Below, one piece after another: positions 11,937 to 22,400 of a DNA stretch of 64,000 bases; the stretch's first letter is position 1; every line of letters starts with the position of its first letter. This DNA is from Przewalskia tangutica (Eukaryota; Streptophyta; Magnoliopsida; Solanales; Solanaceae): positions 59,807,789 through 59,871,788 of the forward strand of contig CM056728.1 in the NCBI GenBank assembly GCA_029844215.1, given 5' to 3'. The translations under genes were made by a program, and so were the position numbers. The notes beneath the pieces are model-generated. The model saw only the letters and a program-made list of their open reading frames with translations, did not search any database and was not told where the DNA came from.

Positions 11937-12293
11937 CTTCATCGTGATCCTCTGAAATCACACAACATTCTGCTTCATCTTCACATACGAACAGATTCTG
12001 GAACCCTGCTGCAAGATCCTCTGGATCATCTTCTTTCAGCATCTGGATGGTGCAGGCTTTGACGAACGACTCACTCAGGGGCGGAATGGCATGGGCAAGG
12101 GAATGTCTCTTTTTTTTTGGAAGCTCGCAGTCACCAAATCCTTCGAGGTGGGCTGGTACCCCAAACCAAAAGTGTCCTTCTTCCCAGACAGTTGGATCAG
12201 CTCTGTGATCCCCTTCATACCGGACCTCTGCCAGGCTCGAACCCATTTCTTAGCATTTCCTTGGCTACCATTGTGAGAGAACGTGGCAGCTGC
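11937..12293 (-). pseudogene. Tat pol linker between protease and RT
   Basis: This 357-bp island between elements A and B codes on the minus strand for the protease-RT linker of Tat elements. In one frame it gives TFGLGYQPTSKDL, and after a frameshift near 12115 it gives AIPPLSESFVKACTI and then an acidic LKEDDPEDLAAGFQNLF. Removing A and one duplication copy joins it to 2514, and removing B joins it to 21226. This places it as the middle piece of the same host element. It has at least two frameshifts. Confidence 0.82.
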
Positions 12294-12298
12294 AATGG
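12294..12298. repeat. Target-site duplication of element B, low-coordinate copy
   Basis: AATGG, matched exactly by 21221-21225. Confidence 0.95.
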
Positions 12299-12942
12299 TG
12301 TCACAACCCGAACCCGGGCCCGTGACTGGTGCCTTACCCCGGGCACCCTAGTGATACAACATCAGAGAAAAACCAGCGGAAATAAAAACTTAAACATACA
12401 ATTTAGATATGGATCAAGATAAAAGAAAATAGGCCAACCAAAACGGTTGCCTTTCAGCATATATAAATATATCGACATTTGAGCGATTACAATCCTTACA
12501 ACCACCGCTGATTACTCTGGACCTTAAGATTTATATTACAACTATGACGGACGGGGCCGCCATACCACAGAATGTACAAGAACTCTGACTCGAGTAGCAT
12601 ACCAAAGATAAGCCTCAGAAGGAACGGAGCTTCCCAATCTGAAAGGTGATCCTAAGCGGGGATCGACAACCGATGTACCTCACTGCGGCATAACGCAGCC
12701 CGGAAAGTCGATCTAACATGTACCAAGTATGTGAAATCAGAAATCGTAAATGAAATCATAATAGTCTATATAAGCGGGAGACATGTATGATATCCAAACT
12801 ACGATACCTGACATATAACCGATCATATCAAGTCGTGGACTCACGCCTCCAAATCATCACTCGTGCGTGGAATTCCTTCCTCACCGGCGATCTATGATAT
12901 AACAACACCAGGAGTATACATGAACACCGGTCCCACTGTGTC

Positions 12943-13350
12943 ATAAAACCGTCTGGGGCAAGTATAACTACGGATCCGGCCGTACCAATAATATTGTACA
13001 ACCATATCATGAAGGCGACCGTGGCAAGTACAATAGCCTCGCGGCTCCTCCTGCGCCACGTGGCGGCGGGGGCAAGTGAATCGGCCACGCAGATCACAAC
13101 CGTAAGTCACGAAGCTCCATCCAAACAATGACTCGCGAAGGCGACCGTGGCAAGTGCACCAGCCTCACCGGCTCCTCCTGCGCCACGTAGTTGGCGGGGG
13201 CAAGTGAATCGGCTAAGCACGGATCACAACCGTAAGTCACGATACCGCCGCGAAGGCGACGCGTGGCAAGTCTGATAACCTATACCAGATCCACTGCGTC
13301 ACGTGGCGGCGGGGGCAAGTAAGCAGCTCGCGCGATCACAACCGTAAGTC
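12943..13350 (-). repeat. Minisatellite of about 115 bp, 3-4 copies (B 3' LTR)
   Basis: Plus-strand units carry GCGAAGGCGACCGTGGCAAG (about 13013, 13136, 13251), GCGCCACGTGGCGG and ATCACAACCGTAAGTCACGA. It fills the same LTR slot as the 70-bp array of A but has a different unit. Confidence 0.82.
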
Positions 13351-13551
13351 ACGATCTTCGCCATAAATAACCATAATGGTCACATGTCCACATCATCGGT
13401 GTAGACATGCCCATGTAATAATAATAATGGAAGCATACGTGGAATCTTCACACGCTGCGATGCGTCAAGTAAGTTCTCAACAAGTCAACGGCCTTCCATC
13501 GAGATCTGGTAGAATAGAAACACAATTCTTGCACAACAAGACTATCTCGAT

Positions 13552-13646
13552 AAGCATAGGCAAGTTATACAACAACAAGCATAGGCAAGTTACACACCAA
13601 CAATCATAGGCAAGTTACACAACAACAAGCATAGGCAAGTTATACC
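13552..13646 (-). repeat. 25-bp tandem repeat, 4 copies (B 3' LTR)
   Basis: Plus-strand unit contains AAGCATAGGCAAGTTA; it is the reverse complement of the array in element A. Confidence 0.9.
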
Positions 13647-15249
13647 TGACTCAAAGTACTTTCATTTTATGTCAAAGTCGGGTTTTAACCTAAAAGTACT
13701 ACGTCGTTAAATTCCTTTTAAATAGATCCATTCCTTTTATAAAAGTCACCCGATACGTAGTATAAAATAGAGTGACTCACATTTTTAGGTAAACCAAAAC
13801 ACTTTCCTTTTCAACCACATTCTTTTCCCTAAGGTTCCAGTTTGCCTAATTTCAATTACTCAAGTCTCTTTATTTTAGAAAAGTTTCATAGTTCAATGTC
13901 TTAATCTCTTTTAAAACAATTGAGTAACATATGCCTTATATGAGTGTAGGTTATTCTTATTCATAATCAATCTTATTAAGCAGCCATGATCTAGGAAATG
14001 TAATATCATTTTGTCTCATCTTAGCTTCTATGCAGATGGAGGTTTCTACTGGTTTTAATATAATACTTCATTTATTCAATACATTTTCCTTTATTAACGC
14101 TGCAGTGGTTTGTCGATACTCATTCTGATTTCCGAAATCAGTAAAACATTATTCCTTTTAAAAACCAAGTACTAATTACTCACGAATGAGGTTTCACACA
14201 AAATTCATATTAATTCATTCAAGTCAAGTCTCTTATCTTTTAAGATTAAGTCTCTTAACTTCTAAAAATCAGTAAACCATTCTCTTTATCTCTCTTAAGA
14301 TGTTATACCTAACTTCCCATAAAGCTAGTATAACTCTTATGTTTTCAAAACCAAGTATTACTCTTCTTTTAAAAAAAGGTTTCTTAATTCCTTTGAAATA
14401 CTTCAAGATTCTTATTATTCAGGCTTAAGTCAAAAGACATTGCCGTACAACTACGTTCAGTTTAACACACGTACGTCTACCGTACTATATATATTCTTTA
14501 AAATATCATGCTCAAGAGGATAGGAAGAATCACATACCTCGCGACGATTATCGACTATAAGCAAAACGCTCCACGGCTATAACCCGGCTAGCCTTGTCCA
14601 CCTTCCAAGTAGTTCATGCTACTCGCAGAACATTCAACCAATAAAGGTTATCAGCCTACTGTAAATACAGTTTAAACTTCTAACTCTAATATTCTTCTGA
14701 TGTGATTTCAGTTCAAGTCTTTTCTGTAATATCCTTCTATTACAGTTCAATTCTCTTCTATGAATCTTATATTCATTTCTATACAACTACGTTATGTAAT
14801 TCCCAATTACAATAGAAGGGCGATAGTATTTACCTCGATGAGCCCAAAATTATCCAAGTTTAACGTCGATCACGAGCAACGTTTAGCTCAACTCAGAGTG
14901 CTCAATCCGCTCTAAACAACCCTTATAAGTTCTACGCAACTTACTAAACACTTCACCGACTATGAAGGTTTTCCTTAGGGTTTCGTTTTTGTAGTGAGGA
15001 AGTATAATAGTATTTAGCTCTACGTAGAGAAGTAACTTTGGAAAGTACTACAAGGTATTTGGGCTAGAGTATTTAGGGCATTATAACAATACTTGGAGAG
15101 TATTTCTATACCACAAAGGGGGGTATTATACGAAAACAACTAGGCTAGGGGGGGGGGGGCTTTGGACGAACTCAACTTACAAAGGGGAAGGGATTTCAAG
15201 ACTTGGAAAATGATTTTAGGATGAAGAAGTTTATCAACTTAGGGGGGGG

Positions 15250-15257
15250 TATTTATA
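15250..15257 (-). promoter_or_regulatory. TATA box, B 3' LTR
   Basis: TATTTATA on the plus strand is TATAAATA in the element's own sense, in the same context as the other LTRs (GACCTATAAATACC). Confidence 0.65.
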
Positions 15258-15656
15258 GGTCAAGCAATGGCCAACCAATGGCCAAGATCCATCCAAGTGT
15301 TAGGCAAGTGTAGGGCTAGGATTCAACCATGTGTACCTTATCCATCTACCACACCAACTTGCACAAATATCCTACCTAACCAAGACCCACCCTTTCGTCC
15401 ACTTTTGCGCTGACACGTCGATGTGAGGGTGACACATGTCACCCTCCCGTTGGTCCAAAAATGTTTAAATCTCTCGGAAAAATCCGCCAAAAATTATAAA
15501 TGACATAGCCGGAATTTTCCTTCGCAATCTTGTAAAGCGTTTCGTCGAAAAGCGATTCTTTTAGCGCTTGTGCCCAAATTTTGAACCTTGCCAACTTTAA
15601 GGCTTAAATTTTTATCGTGCGCCTCACGTACATACTGCGGAAATACGGGTATAACA

Positions 15657-16509
15657 TTCTCCCCTCCTTAGAAACATTCGTCGAATGTTCCTTCTCAAGC
15701 GGATAACGATAAAGTTCTTCTTAACTTAAACAAGTTTCCAATGCCACACGTGGCCACAAAATAACACACGTTCTCTTCCTTACTCGTCGTGCGCTTCCGA
15801 ACACTTGAACTCTTCTAGTATCGTACCACACTTGATCATTGCTTGGTTCCCAAAACTTTGGAGTCACCACCTCCAAACTTGGTCATCTTACTAGCCTCAA
15901 TCTCCCTTAAGGCCATTCCCGGCCTTCACGATCCGCTTTTGGTCGAACACATCCACGAACTCATACGATGGTTATCTAAACTTGGGCCTAGCATCCTCGT
16001 GACCCTACCACCTGGCGGGACCACGAGTGACCCAGCGCCGAAGCAGGCGCGGGTTGGCCCGCAACATGGACCCAACCCGACCCACTTAACGCATCAAGCT
16101 CTTGTTTCCCAATCCGGAACAATCTTACCTATACAGGTCATGAAAGCTACCACTTCCATTTTACACCACCCAAGGAATTATCACATAATACATTCTAGGC
16201 ATAAAATGCACTCCGACAAGGATCACTTGCAAAATCCTGAACTCAAGACGGCCTTACATCTAAGGTCTCAGTGTAATATTCTAAGGTTCATCATTTTCTC
16301 ACTTTGAGCTTACCCTTTTTCACTAACGGTTTCTAAATCACATTTTAGCACAAGGCTATCCGAACATAACACTAAACACATCATCACAACATCAATACAT
16401 ACAAAACTCTAGAGGTTAAGGATATACACGAAAATAGCGGTTCAAAGGACCGCTAAAGCTGGAACTTCCATCGCGACCTCTCTGGTAGCTGTAGGTGTGT
16501 GTACATCTG
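15657..16509 (-). other. B interior 3' part: polypurine tract, hairpin, pol-deleted tail
   Basis: Next to the LTR, TTCTCCCCTCCTT (15657-15669) is a polypurine tract in the element's sense. An imperfect copy of the AACATTCG/CGAATGTT inverted repeat lies at about 15672-15690. The rest is the family's non-coding tail. A 154-codon open frame on the opposite strand (15843-16307) has no matching frame in the other copies and is not called. Confidence 0.7.
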
Positions 16510-17605
16510 CCTAGCTATGGAAGGTGAAGAACCATAATTGATCTAGTAGTGCGTGCTATCCCACGATCTACCACCTGGTCGGACAGTCTCCGTCAAATGG
16601 CCTGTCGGCGCAAGTATAGCAATCTCCCAAACCGATGCGACATTCTCCATGGGCTTTACCACAATGGTCACACCGAGATACGGGTGGCCTCATCCGTGAG
16701 CACTCCTACTCCCTTAAAATCTGAACCACAGGAGCCCTAACTGCTCCCGAATATTCCAAGCGTCCGACGACGGTGGGGACCACTGCTTGGCGGAGCGCAT
16801 AAGCGCTTTCTGAGGCGATGCGCCTTGAAAGTCACCAAAGGACCTGCTGTTCGGCCCTCTGGCTGATCTTGGTCATTAGTCGATTTCTCCGCTCCTCACA
16901 TCCAGTGCATAAGCTGCGTGCGAGCGATGTCGTGCGGTGAAGAGCTACACGAACAACTCTACGCTAGGTAATCATCTAGCCATGTAACATATCGGTGAAC
17001 TCGATCCTCCATACTAGATACTAACGCGGGGACGTAACTGTCCAATGAGTCGAACTCCACATTGTACTCCCGAATGCGCGGTTCGCGCAACACCAAAAAT
17101 CTGGCGAGCCCTCGCCATCTGTGGAGGCAAGAAATGTGCAAGAAATGCCTCGAGAACTCGTCGTATAGCTGAAGTGAATTCTCTCCGGGACAGCTCCGCG
17201 AATCAAACGATCATTGCGGTATCACGCGGCCGATGCGAACCTAGGACCACCGACTCGGTCTCCGATGCCTTGATCACTCTCATGATCGTAGAATCGGATG
17301 AACTCCTGCGGATCATCCTCGTGCCTCGACCCATAAACTCTGGCGGCTCTGACTCGGAAAATCCCGTAGCCTCGAACTATCTCGATCTAGGGTGAACCAT
17401 CGGTGCTCGAAGGCTGCTGCGTCCGGCCTATCCTCAAGTCAGCCTGACCACGGCCATTAATCGGGCCAGCTCTTTGTAACCCATCTCCTGCTCCCGGTGT
17501 GGGGTGGAGGCTCAGTCTTGTGGTATCTGAGAGCTGCATTGCTCTACTCGCAGCTCCCTCTGCTGCCTTGCCCTTCTGGGCCCGGGTTGCCTTGCGCGGA
17601 GGCAT
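16510..17605 (-). pseudogene. Gag of element B, broken
   Basis: The start is the ATG at 17605-17603 (MPPRKATRAQKGKAAEG), the best preserved Gag N-terminus in the window along with G. A capsid block at about 16959-17206 reads YNVEFDSL, then YVPALVSSMEDRVHRYV and LDDYLA. Near 16600-16710 a CDHCGKAHGEC motif and a damaged CYTC knuckle, with the His lost, mark the nucleocapsid end. The frame changes several times. Basic N-terminus, capsid and zinc knuckles in this order are typical of Tekay/Del Gag. The gene is followed by no pol. Confidence 0.82.
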
Positions 17606-17797
17606 AACTGGCACAAACGAGATACGTCAGAGGGGTCCAACTTACAACACAGCTCTAAGGCACGATCTCAGAATGAGAAGAAGGGAAACCAATCCTAAAT
17701 GTCCTGCAGCCTCCTGATTATAGATGTGGTGCACAACACATCGATAATCAAGACTACTGCTAGACCGCGATGCGTAGACACTCTCCGAGGACTAACT

Positions 17798-17809
17798 GCT
17801 CTGATACCA
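17798..17809 (-). other. Primer binding site of element B (intact)
   Basis: GCTCTGATACCA on the plus strand is TGGTATCAGAGC in the element's sense, a full 12-base match to the 3' end of plant initiator tRNA-Met, four bases from the 5' LTR. Confidence 0.92.
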
Positions 17810-18471
17810 CTTTTGTCACGACCCGAACCCGGGCCCGTGACTGGTGCCTTACCCCGGGCACCCTAGTGATACAACATCAGAGAAAAACCAGCGGAAATAA
17901 AAACTTAAACATACAATTTAGATATGGATCAAGATAAAAGAAAATAGGCCAACCAAAACGGTTGCCTTTCAGCATATATAAATATATCGACATTTGAACA
18001 GTTACAATCCTTACAACCACACTTGTGCTCTGGACCTCTAAGATTTATACAACAACTATGACGGGACGGGGCCCGCCATACCACGAATGTACAAGAACCT
18101 CTGGACTCGGGGTAACATGCAAAGATAAACCTCAGAAGGAACGGAGCTTCCAATCTGTTGAAAGGTGATCCTAAGCGGGGATCGACAACCGATGTACCTC
18201 TACTGCGGCATGAGCGCAGCCCAGGAAAGTCGATCTGTGGTACCAAGTATGTGAAATCGTAAATCTGTAAATGAAATCATAATAGTCTATATAAAGCGGG
18301 AGACATGTATGATATCAAACTACGATTACCTGACATATAACCGATCATATCAAGTCGAGGACTCACGCCTCCAAATCATCACTCGTGCGTGGAATTCCTT
18401 CCTCACCGGCGATCTATGATATAACAACACGAGGAGTATACATGAACACGAGTCCCACGTGTCATAAAAAC

Positions 18472-18870
18472 CGTCTGGGGCAAGTATAACTACGGATCCG
18501 ACCGTACCAATAATATTGTACAACCATATCATGAAGCCGACCGCGTGGCAAGTCTGATAGCCTCGCGGCTCCTGCGCCACGTGGTAGCGGGGGCAAGTGA
18601 ATCGGCTCGCACAGATCACAACCGTAAGTCACGGCTCCATCCAAACGACTCGCGAAGGCGACCGTGGCAAGTGCACTAGCCTCGCGGCTCCTCCTGCGCC
18701 ACGTAGTTGGCGGGGGCAAGTGAATCGGCTAAGCACGGATCACAACCGTAAGTCACGATACTTCGCGCGAAGGCGACGCGTGGCAAGTCACGATAACCTA
18801 TACGGATCCACTGCGTCACGTGGTGGCGGGGCAAGTAAGCAAACTACGCGCGATCACAACCGTAAGTCAC
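18472..18870 (-). repeat. Minisatellite of about 115 bp, 3-4 copies (B 5' LTR)
   Basis: Partner of 12943-13350; unit landmarks at about 18534, 18653 and 18769. Confidence 0.82.
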
Positions 18871-19070
18871 GATCTTCGCCATAAATAACCTTAATGGTCA
18901 CATGTCCACATCATCGGTGTAGACATGCCCATGTAATAATAATAATGGAAGCATACGTGGAATCTTACATCGCGCGATGCGTCAAGTAAGTTCTCAACAA
19001 GTCAACGGCCTCCATCGAGAGACGCGGTAGAATAGAAACACAATTCTTGCACAACAAAGACTATCTCAAT

Positions 19071-19164
19071 AAGCATAGGCAAGTTATACAACAACAAGCA
19101 TAGGCAAGTTACACACCAACAAGCATAGGCAAGTTACACAACAACAAGCATAGGCAAGTTATAC
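19071..19164 (-). repeat. 25-bp tandem repeat, 4 copies (B 5' LTR)
   Basis: Partner of 13552-13646, unit AAGCATAGGCAAGTTA on the plus strand. Confidence 0.9.
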
Positions 19165-20814
19165 ACAACTCAAAGTACTTTCATTTTATGTCAAAGTCGG
19201 GTTTTAACCTAAAAGTACTACGTCGTTAAATTCCTTTTAAAGAGATCCATTCCTTTTATAAAAGTCACCCGATACGAAGTATAAAATAGAGTGACTCATT
19301 TTAGGTAAACCAAAACACTTTCCTTTTCAACCACATTCTTTTCCTAAGGTTCGGTTGCCTAATTTCAATTACTCAAGTCTCTTTATTTTAGAAAAGTTTC
19401 ATAGTTCAATGTCTTAATCTCTTTTAAAACAATTGAGTAACATATGCCTTATATGAGTGTAGGTTATTCTTATTCATAATCAATCTTATTAAGCAGCCAT
19501 GATCTAGGAAATGTAATATCATTTTGTCTCATCTTAGCTTATGCGGATGGAGGTTTCTACTGGTTTTAATATAATACTTCATTTATTCAATACATTTTCC
19601 TTTATTAACGCTGCAGTGGTTTGTCGATACTCATTCTGATTTCCGAAATCAGTAAAACATTATTCCTTTTAAAAACCAAGTACTCATTACTCACGAATGA
19701 GGTTTCACACAAAATTCATATTAATTCATTCAAGTCAAGTCTCTTATCTTTTAAGATTAAGTCTCTTAACTTCTAAAAATCAGTAAACCATTCTCTTTAT
19801 CTCTCTTAAGACGTTATACCTAACTTCCCATAAAGCTAGTATAACTCTTATGTTTTCAAAACCAAGTATTACTCTTCTTTTAAAAAAAGGTTTCTTAATT
19901 CCTTTGAAATACTTCAAGATTCTTATTATTCAGGCTTAAGTCAAAAGACATTGCCGTACAACTACGTTCAGTTTAACACACGTACGTCTACCGTACTATA
20001 TATATTCTTTAAAATATCATGCTCAAGAGGATAGGAAGAATCACATACCTCGCGACGATTATCGATTATAAGCAAAACGCTCCACGGCTATAACCCGTCT
20101 AGCCTTGTCCACCTTCCAAGTAGTTCATGCTACTCGCAGAACATTCAACCAATAAAGGTTATCAGCCTACTGTAAATACAGTTTAAACTTCTAACTCTAA
20201 TATTCTTCTGATGTGATTTCAGTTCAAGTCTTTTCTGTAATATCCTTCTATTACAGTTCAATTCTCTTCTATGAATCTTATATTCATTTCTATACAACTA
20301 CAGTATGTAATTCCCAATTACAATAGAAGGACAGTAGTATTTACCTCGATGAGCCCAAAATTATCCAAGTTTAACGTCGATCCTGAGCAACGTTTAGCTC
20401 CAACTCCGAGTGCTCCAATCCGCTCTAAACAACCCTTATAAGTTCTACGCAACTTCTACTAAACACTTCAAGCGACTATGAAGGTTTTCCTTAGGGTTTC
20501 GTTTTTGTGACTGAGGGGAAGTATAATAGTATTTCCGGGCTCTACGTATAGAGGTAACTTTGGAAAGTACTACAAGGTATTTGGGCTAGAGTATTTAGGG
20601 CATTATAACAATACTTGGAGAGTATTTCTATACCACAAAGGGGGGTATTATACGAAAACAACTAGGCTAGGGGGGGGGGGGGTGGTGCTCTCGGCCAAGG
20701 CTTCTGAAAAGAGGGGGGGGGGGGGCTTTGGACGCACACAAATTAAAAAGGGGAAGGGATTTCAAGACTTGGAAAATGATTTTAGGATGAAGAAGTTCAT
20801 CAACTTAGGGGGGG

Positions 20815-20822
20815 TATTTATA
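20815..20822 (-). promoter_or_regulatory. TATA box, B 5' LTR
   Basis: TATAAATA in the element's sense. As this is the 5' LTR, it is the copy that would drive the genomic transcript of B. Confidence 0.7.
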
Positions 20823-21220
20823 GGTCAAGCAATGGCCAACCAATGGCCAAGATCCATCCAAGTGTTAGGCAAGTGTAGGGCTAGGATTCAACCATGTGTA
20901 CCTTATCCATCTACCACACCAACTTGCACAAATATCCTACCTAACCAAGACCCACCCTTTCGTCCACTTTTGCCGCCCCAACACGTCCAATGTGAGGGTG
21001 ACACATGTCACCGTCCCGTTGGTCCAAAATGTTTCGTCTCTCGGAAAAATCCGCAAAAATTATAAATGACATAGCCGGAATTTTCCTTCGAAATCTTGTA
21101 AAGCGTTTCGTCAGCGATTCTTTTAGTAACTTGTACTAATTTTGAACCTTGCCAACTTTAAGGCTTAAATTTTTATACGTACGCCCTCACGTACATACTC
21201 TGGAAATACGGGGTATAACA

Positions 21221-21225
21221 AATGG
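21221..21225. repeat. Target-site duplication of element B, high-coordinate copy
   Basis: AATGG, identical to 12294-12298. Confidence 0.95.
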
Positions 21226-21939
21226 TCTGGCCCTGCTGGTGCTCTTGATCTCGTTAACATGGAAGACTGAACCATCCAACTGTCTTATGTCCTCTATGAC
21301 AGGGACTGCATAATCTGTGTTGGCGTTTCTCTTTTCATCCCCCAGTACTACCACCTCGCGGTGATTCCATATAAACTTTAGGCGCTGGTGTAGGGTGGAC
21401 GGGACTGCACCAGCCTCGTGAATCCACGGCCTTCCTATCAATAAATTATAACATGTGGCAATATCCAATACCTGAAACTCCACGACGAAGTCTGCAGGTC
21501 CGATCAGCAGTGTGAGATCAATTTCGCCCTCGACACCCCTATGGACTCCGTCAAAACCTTTGACTCTGATATGACTTTTACAAATTCTCCTGCAGTCTAT
21601 CCCCAATTTCAGCAGCGTTGACATGGGACAAACGTTGACGGTCGAGCCTCCGTCAATCAGCACTGTTGAAACAATCTTGTTCACAATCTGGATGGTGATG
21701 TTCAATGCGAGATTGTGCCCGTAGTACTGCAAAGTGATGTTTGTAGGTTTGACTTCTCCCATTCCAAGTTTGCAAAAAACTAGATAGGGCATCAAATTTA
21801 TGCCTGCCCCCAGATCGCACAACGCCTTCTGACATTCAAACTTTCCAATAGAGCATGGGATGGTGAAGCTCCCAGGATCTTGTAATTTCTGAGGTAGTTT
21901 TCTCTGTAGGATGGCACTGCATTCTTCAGTCAACACCAC
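21226..21939 (-). pseudogene. Chimeric aspartic protease: Athila-type start, Tat-type end
   Basis: One open frame of 238 codons holds two retropepsin active-site loops. Residues 1-71 are Athila-like: MVLTEECSAILQRKLP, the DPGSFTIPC block, then ALCDLGAGINLMP with the catalytic Asp at residue 42. Residues 72-238 are Tat-like: IVNKIVSTVLIDGGSTVNVCP with Asp 96, then YNLLIGRPWIHEAGAVPS. Each lineage normally has one loop. The junction is near 21726, with the C-terminal flap region of the Athila enzyme missing. The frame continues 12 codons into the LTR of element B and ends there. The protease would cut Gag-Pol; whether this fusion folded is unknown. It is the longest uninterrupted retroelement frame in the window. 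Confidence 0.82.
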
Positions 21940-22140
21940 TGAAACAACATGCCCGTGAGTTGTCCTATTTGCGTTTCCAAATTCTTCAAAGACACTCTCG
22001 TTTCGTCCATGAACTGAGTTTGGTGCCTAGTCAACCTGAGTATGGCTGCTCGTAATCCATCCTGCTATTCTTGTGGGGCTGGAGATTTACCTTGTTGATA
22101 GTAGTAATCCATATCTTCAGGATCCCTGAGATGAATCAAA
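21940..22140 (-). pseudogene. Gag C-terminal remnant upstream of the chimeric protease
   Basis: Minus-strand translation gives QFMDETRVSLKNLETQIGQL (about 21960-22020), the coiled segment found near the C-terminus of Athila and Tat Gag proteins, just before protease. Here it lies directly next to the protease start, so the usual Gag tail and linker are deleted. A stop codon lies upstream near 22035. Confidence 0.65.
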
Positions 22141-22291
22141 ACCAACAAGGGATCACGGCGCACTGTTTTTCACAAATAAAAGATAAAAAATAAAATAAAA
22201 ATGTCTTGGGGGTTTACCCCGCAACTATACTCAGAATGTATAATGTCTTGGGGGAGTACCCCGCATTTATACTCATAAAACTAGCACCAAA
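22141..22291. other. Short AT-rich stretch with CTTGGGGG...ACCCCGC motifs
   Basis: ATGTCTTGGGGG followed by a short ACCCCGC occurs twice (about 22201 and 22242). This may be untranslated or LTR-side sequence of the Tat/Athila element. No coding signal is seen. Confidence 0.4.
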
Positions 22292-22400
22292 GGCTATCAT
22301 ACATAACATAAGCACCACCGGCTTATCATACATAACATAAGCGCTACCGGCTTATCATACATAACATAAGCACTACCGGCTTATCATACATAACATAAGC
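22292..22400. repeat. 29-bp tandem repeat, about 3.8 copies
   Basis: The unit contains GGCTTATCATACATAACATA and starts at about 22292 (one base short), 22320, 22349 and 22378. It lies exactly where the LTR fragment J begins, so it is either J's own slot minisatellite or a repeat of the Tat/Athila leader. Confidence 0.88.

Larger units (their letters stand above)
12299..15656 (-). repeat. 3' LTR of element B
   Basis: Read on the plus strand it opens TGTCACAACCCGAACCCGGG and closes with ATAACA. It holds the minisatellite slot (12943-13350), the 25-bp array (13552-13646), the conserved block (about 13983-14105), a G run near 15148 and a reversed TATA box at 15250-15257. It pairs with 17814-21220; the two are very similar along their length. 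Confidence 0.92.
12299..21220 (-). mobile_element. Element B: complete gag-only LTR retrotransposon, minus strand
   Basis: A complete 8,922-bp insertion. In its own sense the 5' LTR is 21220-17814 (3,407 bp), the interior 17813-15657 (2,157 bp) and the 3' LTR 15656-12299 (3,358 bp). Both ends show TG...CA and a perfect AATGG duplication. It belongs to the same family as A but to another subgroup: its LTR opens TGTTATA with a CCGTATTTCC stretch like element H. Its interior has the same layout as A: broken Gag, no pol. It lies only 357 bp from A in opposite orientation, inside the same Tat element. Confidence 0.93.
17814..21220 (-). repeat. 5' LTR of element B
   Basis: On the plus strand it opens TGTCACGACCCGAACCCGGG and ends GGGGTATAACA before AATGG. 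It carries the slot minisatellite (18472-18870), the 25-bp array (19071-19164), the conserved block (about 19495-19620), G runs near 20670 and 20715 and a reversed TATA box (20815-20822). It differs from its partner by short indels and an extra segment between the two G runs (about 20685-20730). Confidence 0.92.

Noticed and set aside
12943..13350. Regular repeats that could be taken for a CRISPR array
   Set aside because: Units are contiguous or imperfect tandem repeats without unique spacers, and the sequence is plant retrotransposon DNA.
15843..16307. 154-codon plus-strand frame in the interior of element B
   Set aside because: It is antisense to the element's tail and has no counterpart in A, C, E or G, although the DNA is shared.
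15148..20730. Runs of G or C (near 15148, 20670, 20715, 30655, 38283, 44096, 47490, 61527) as possible quadruplex or regulatory elements
   Set aside because: They are single homopolymer runs of varying length at LTR positions; slippage or sequencing error explains them.
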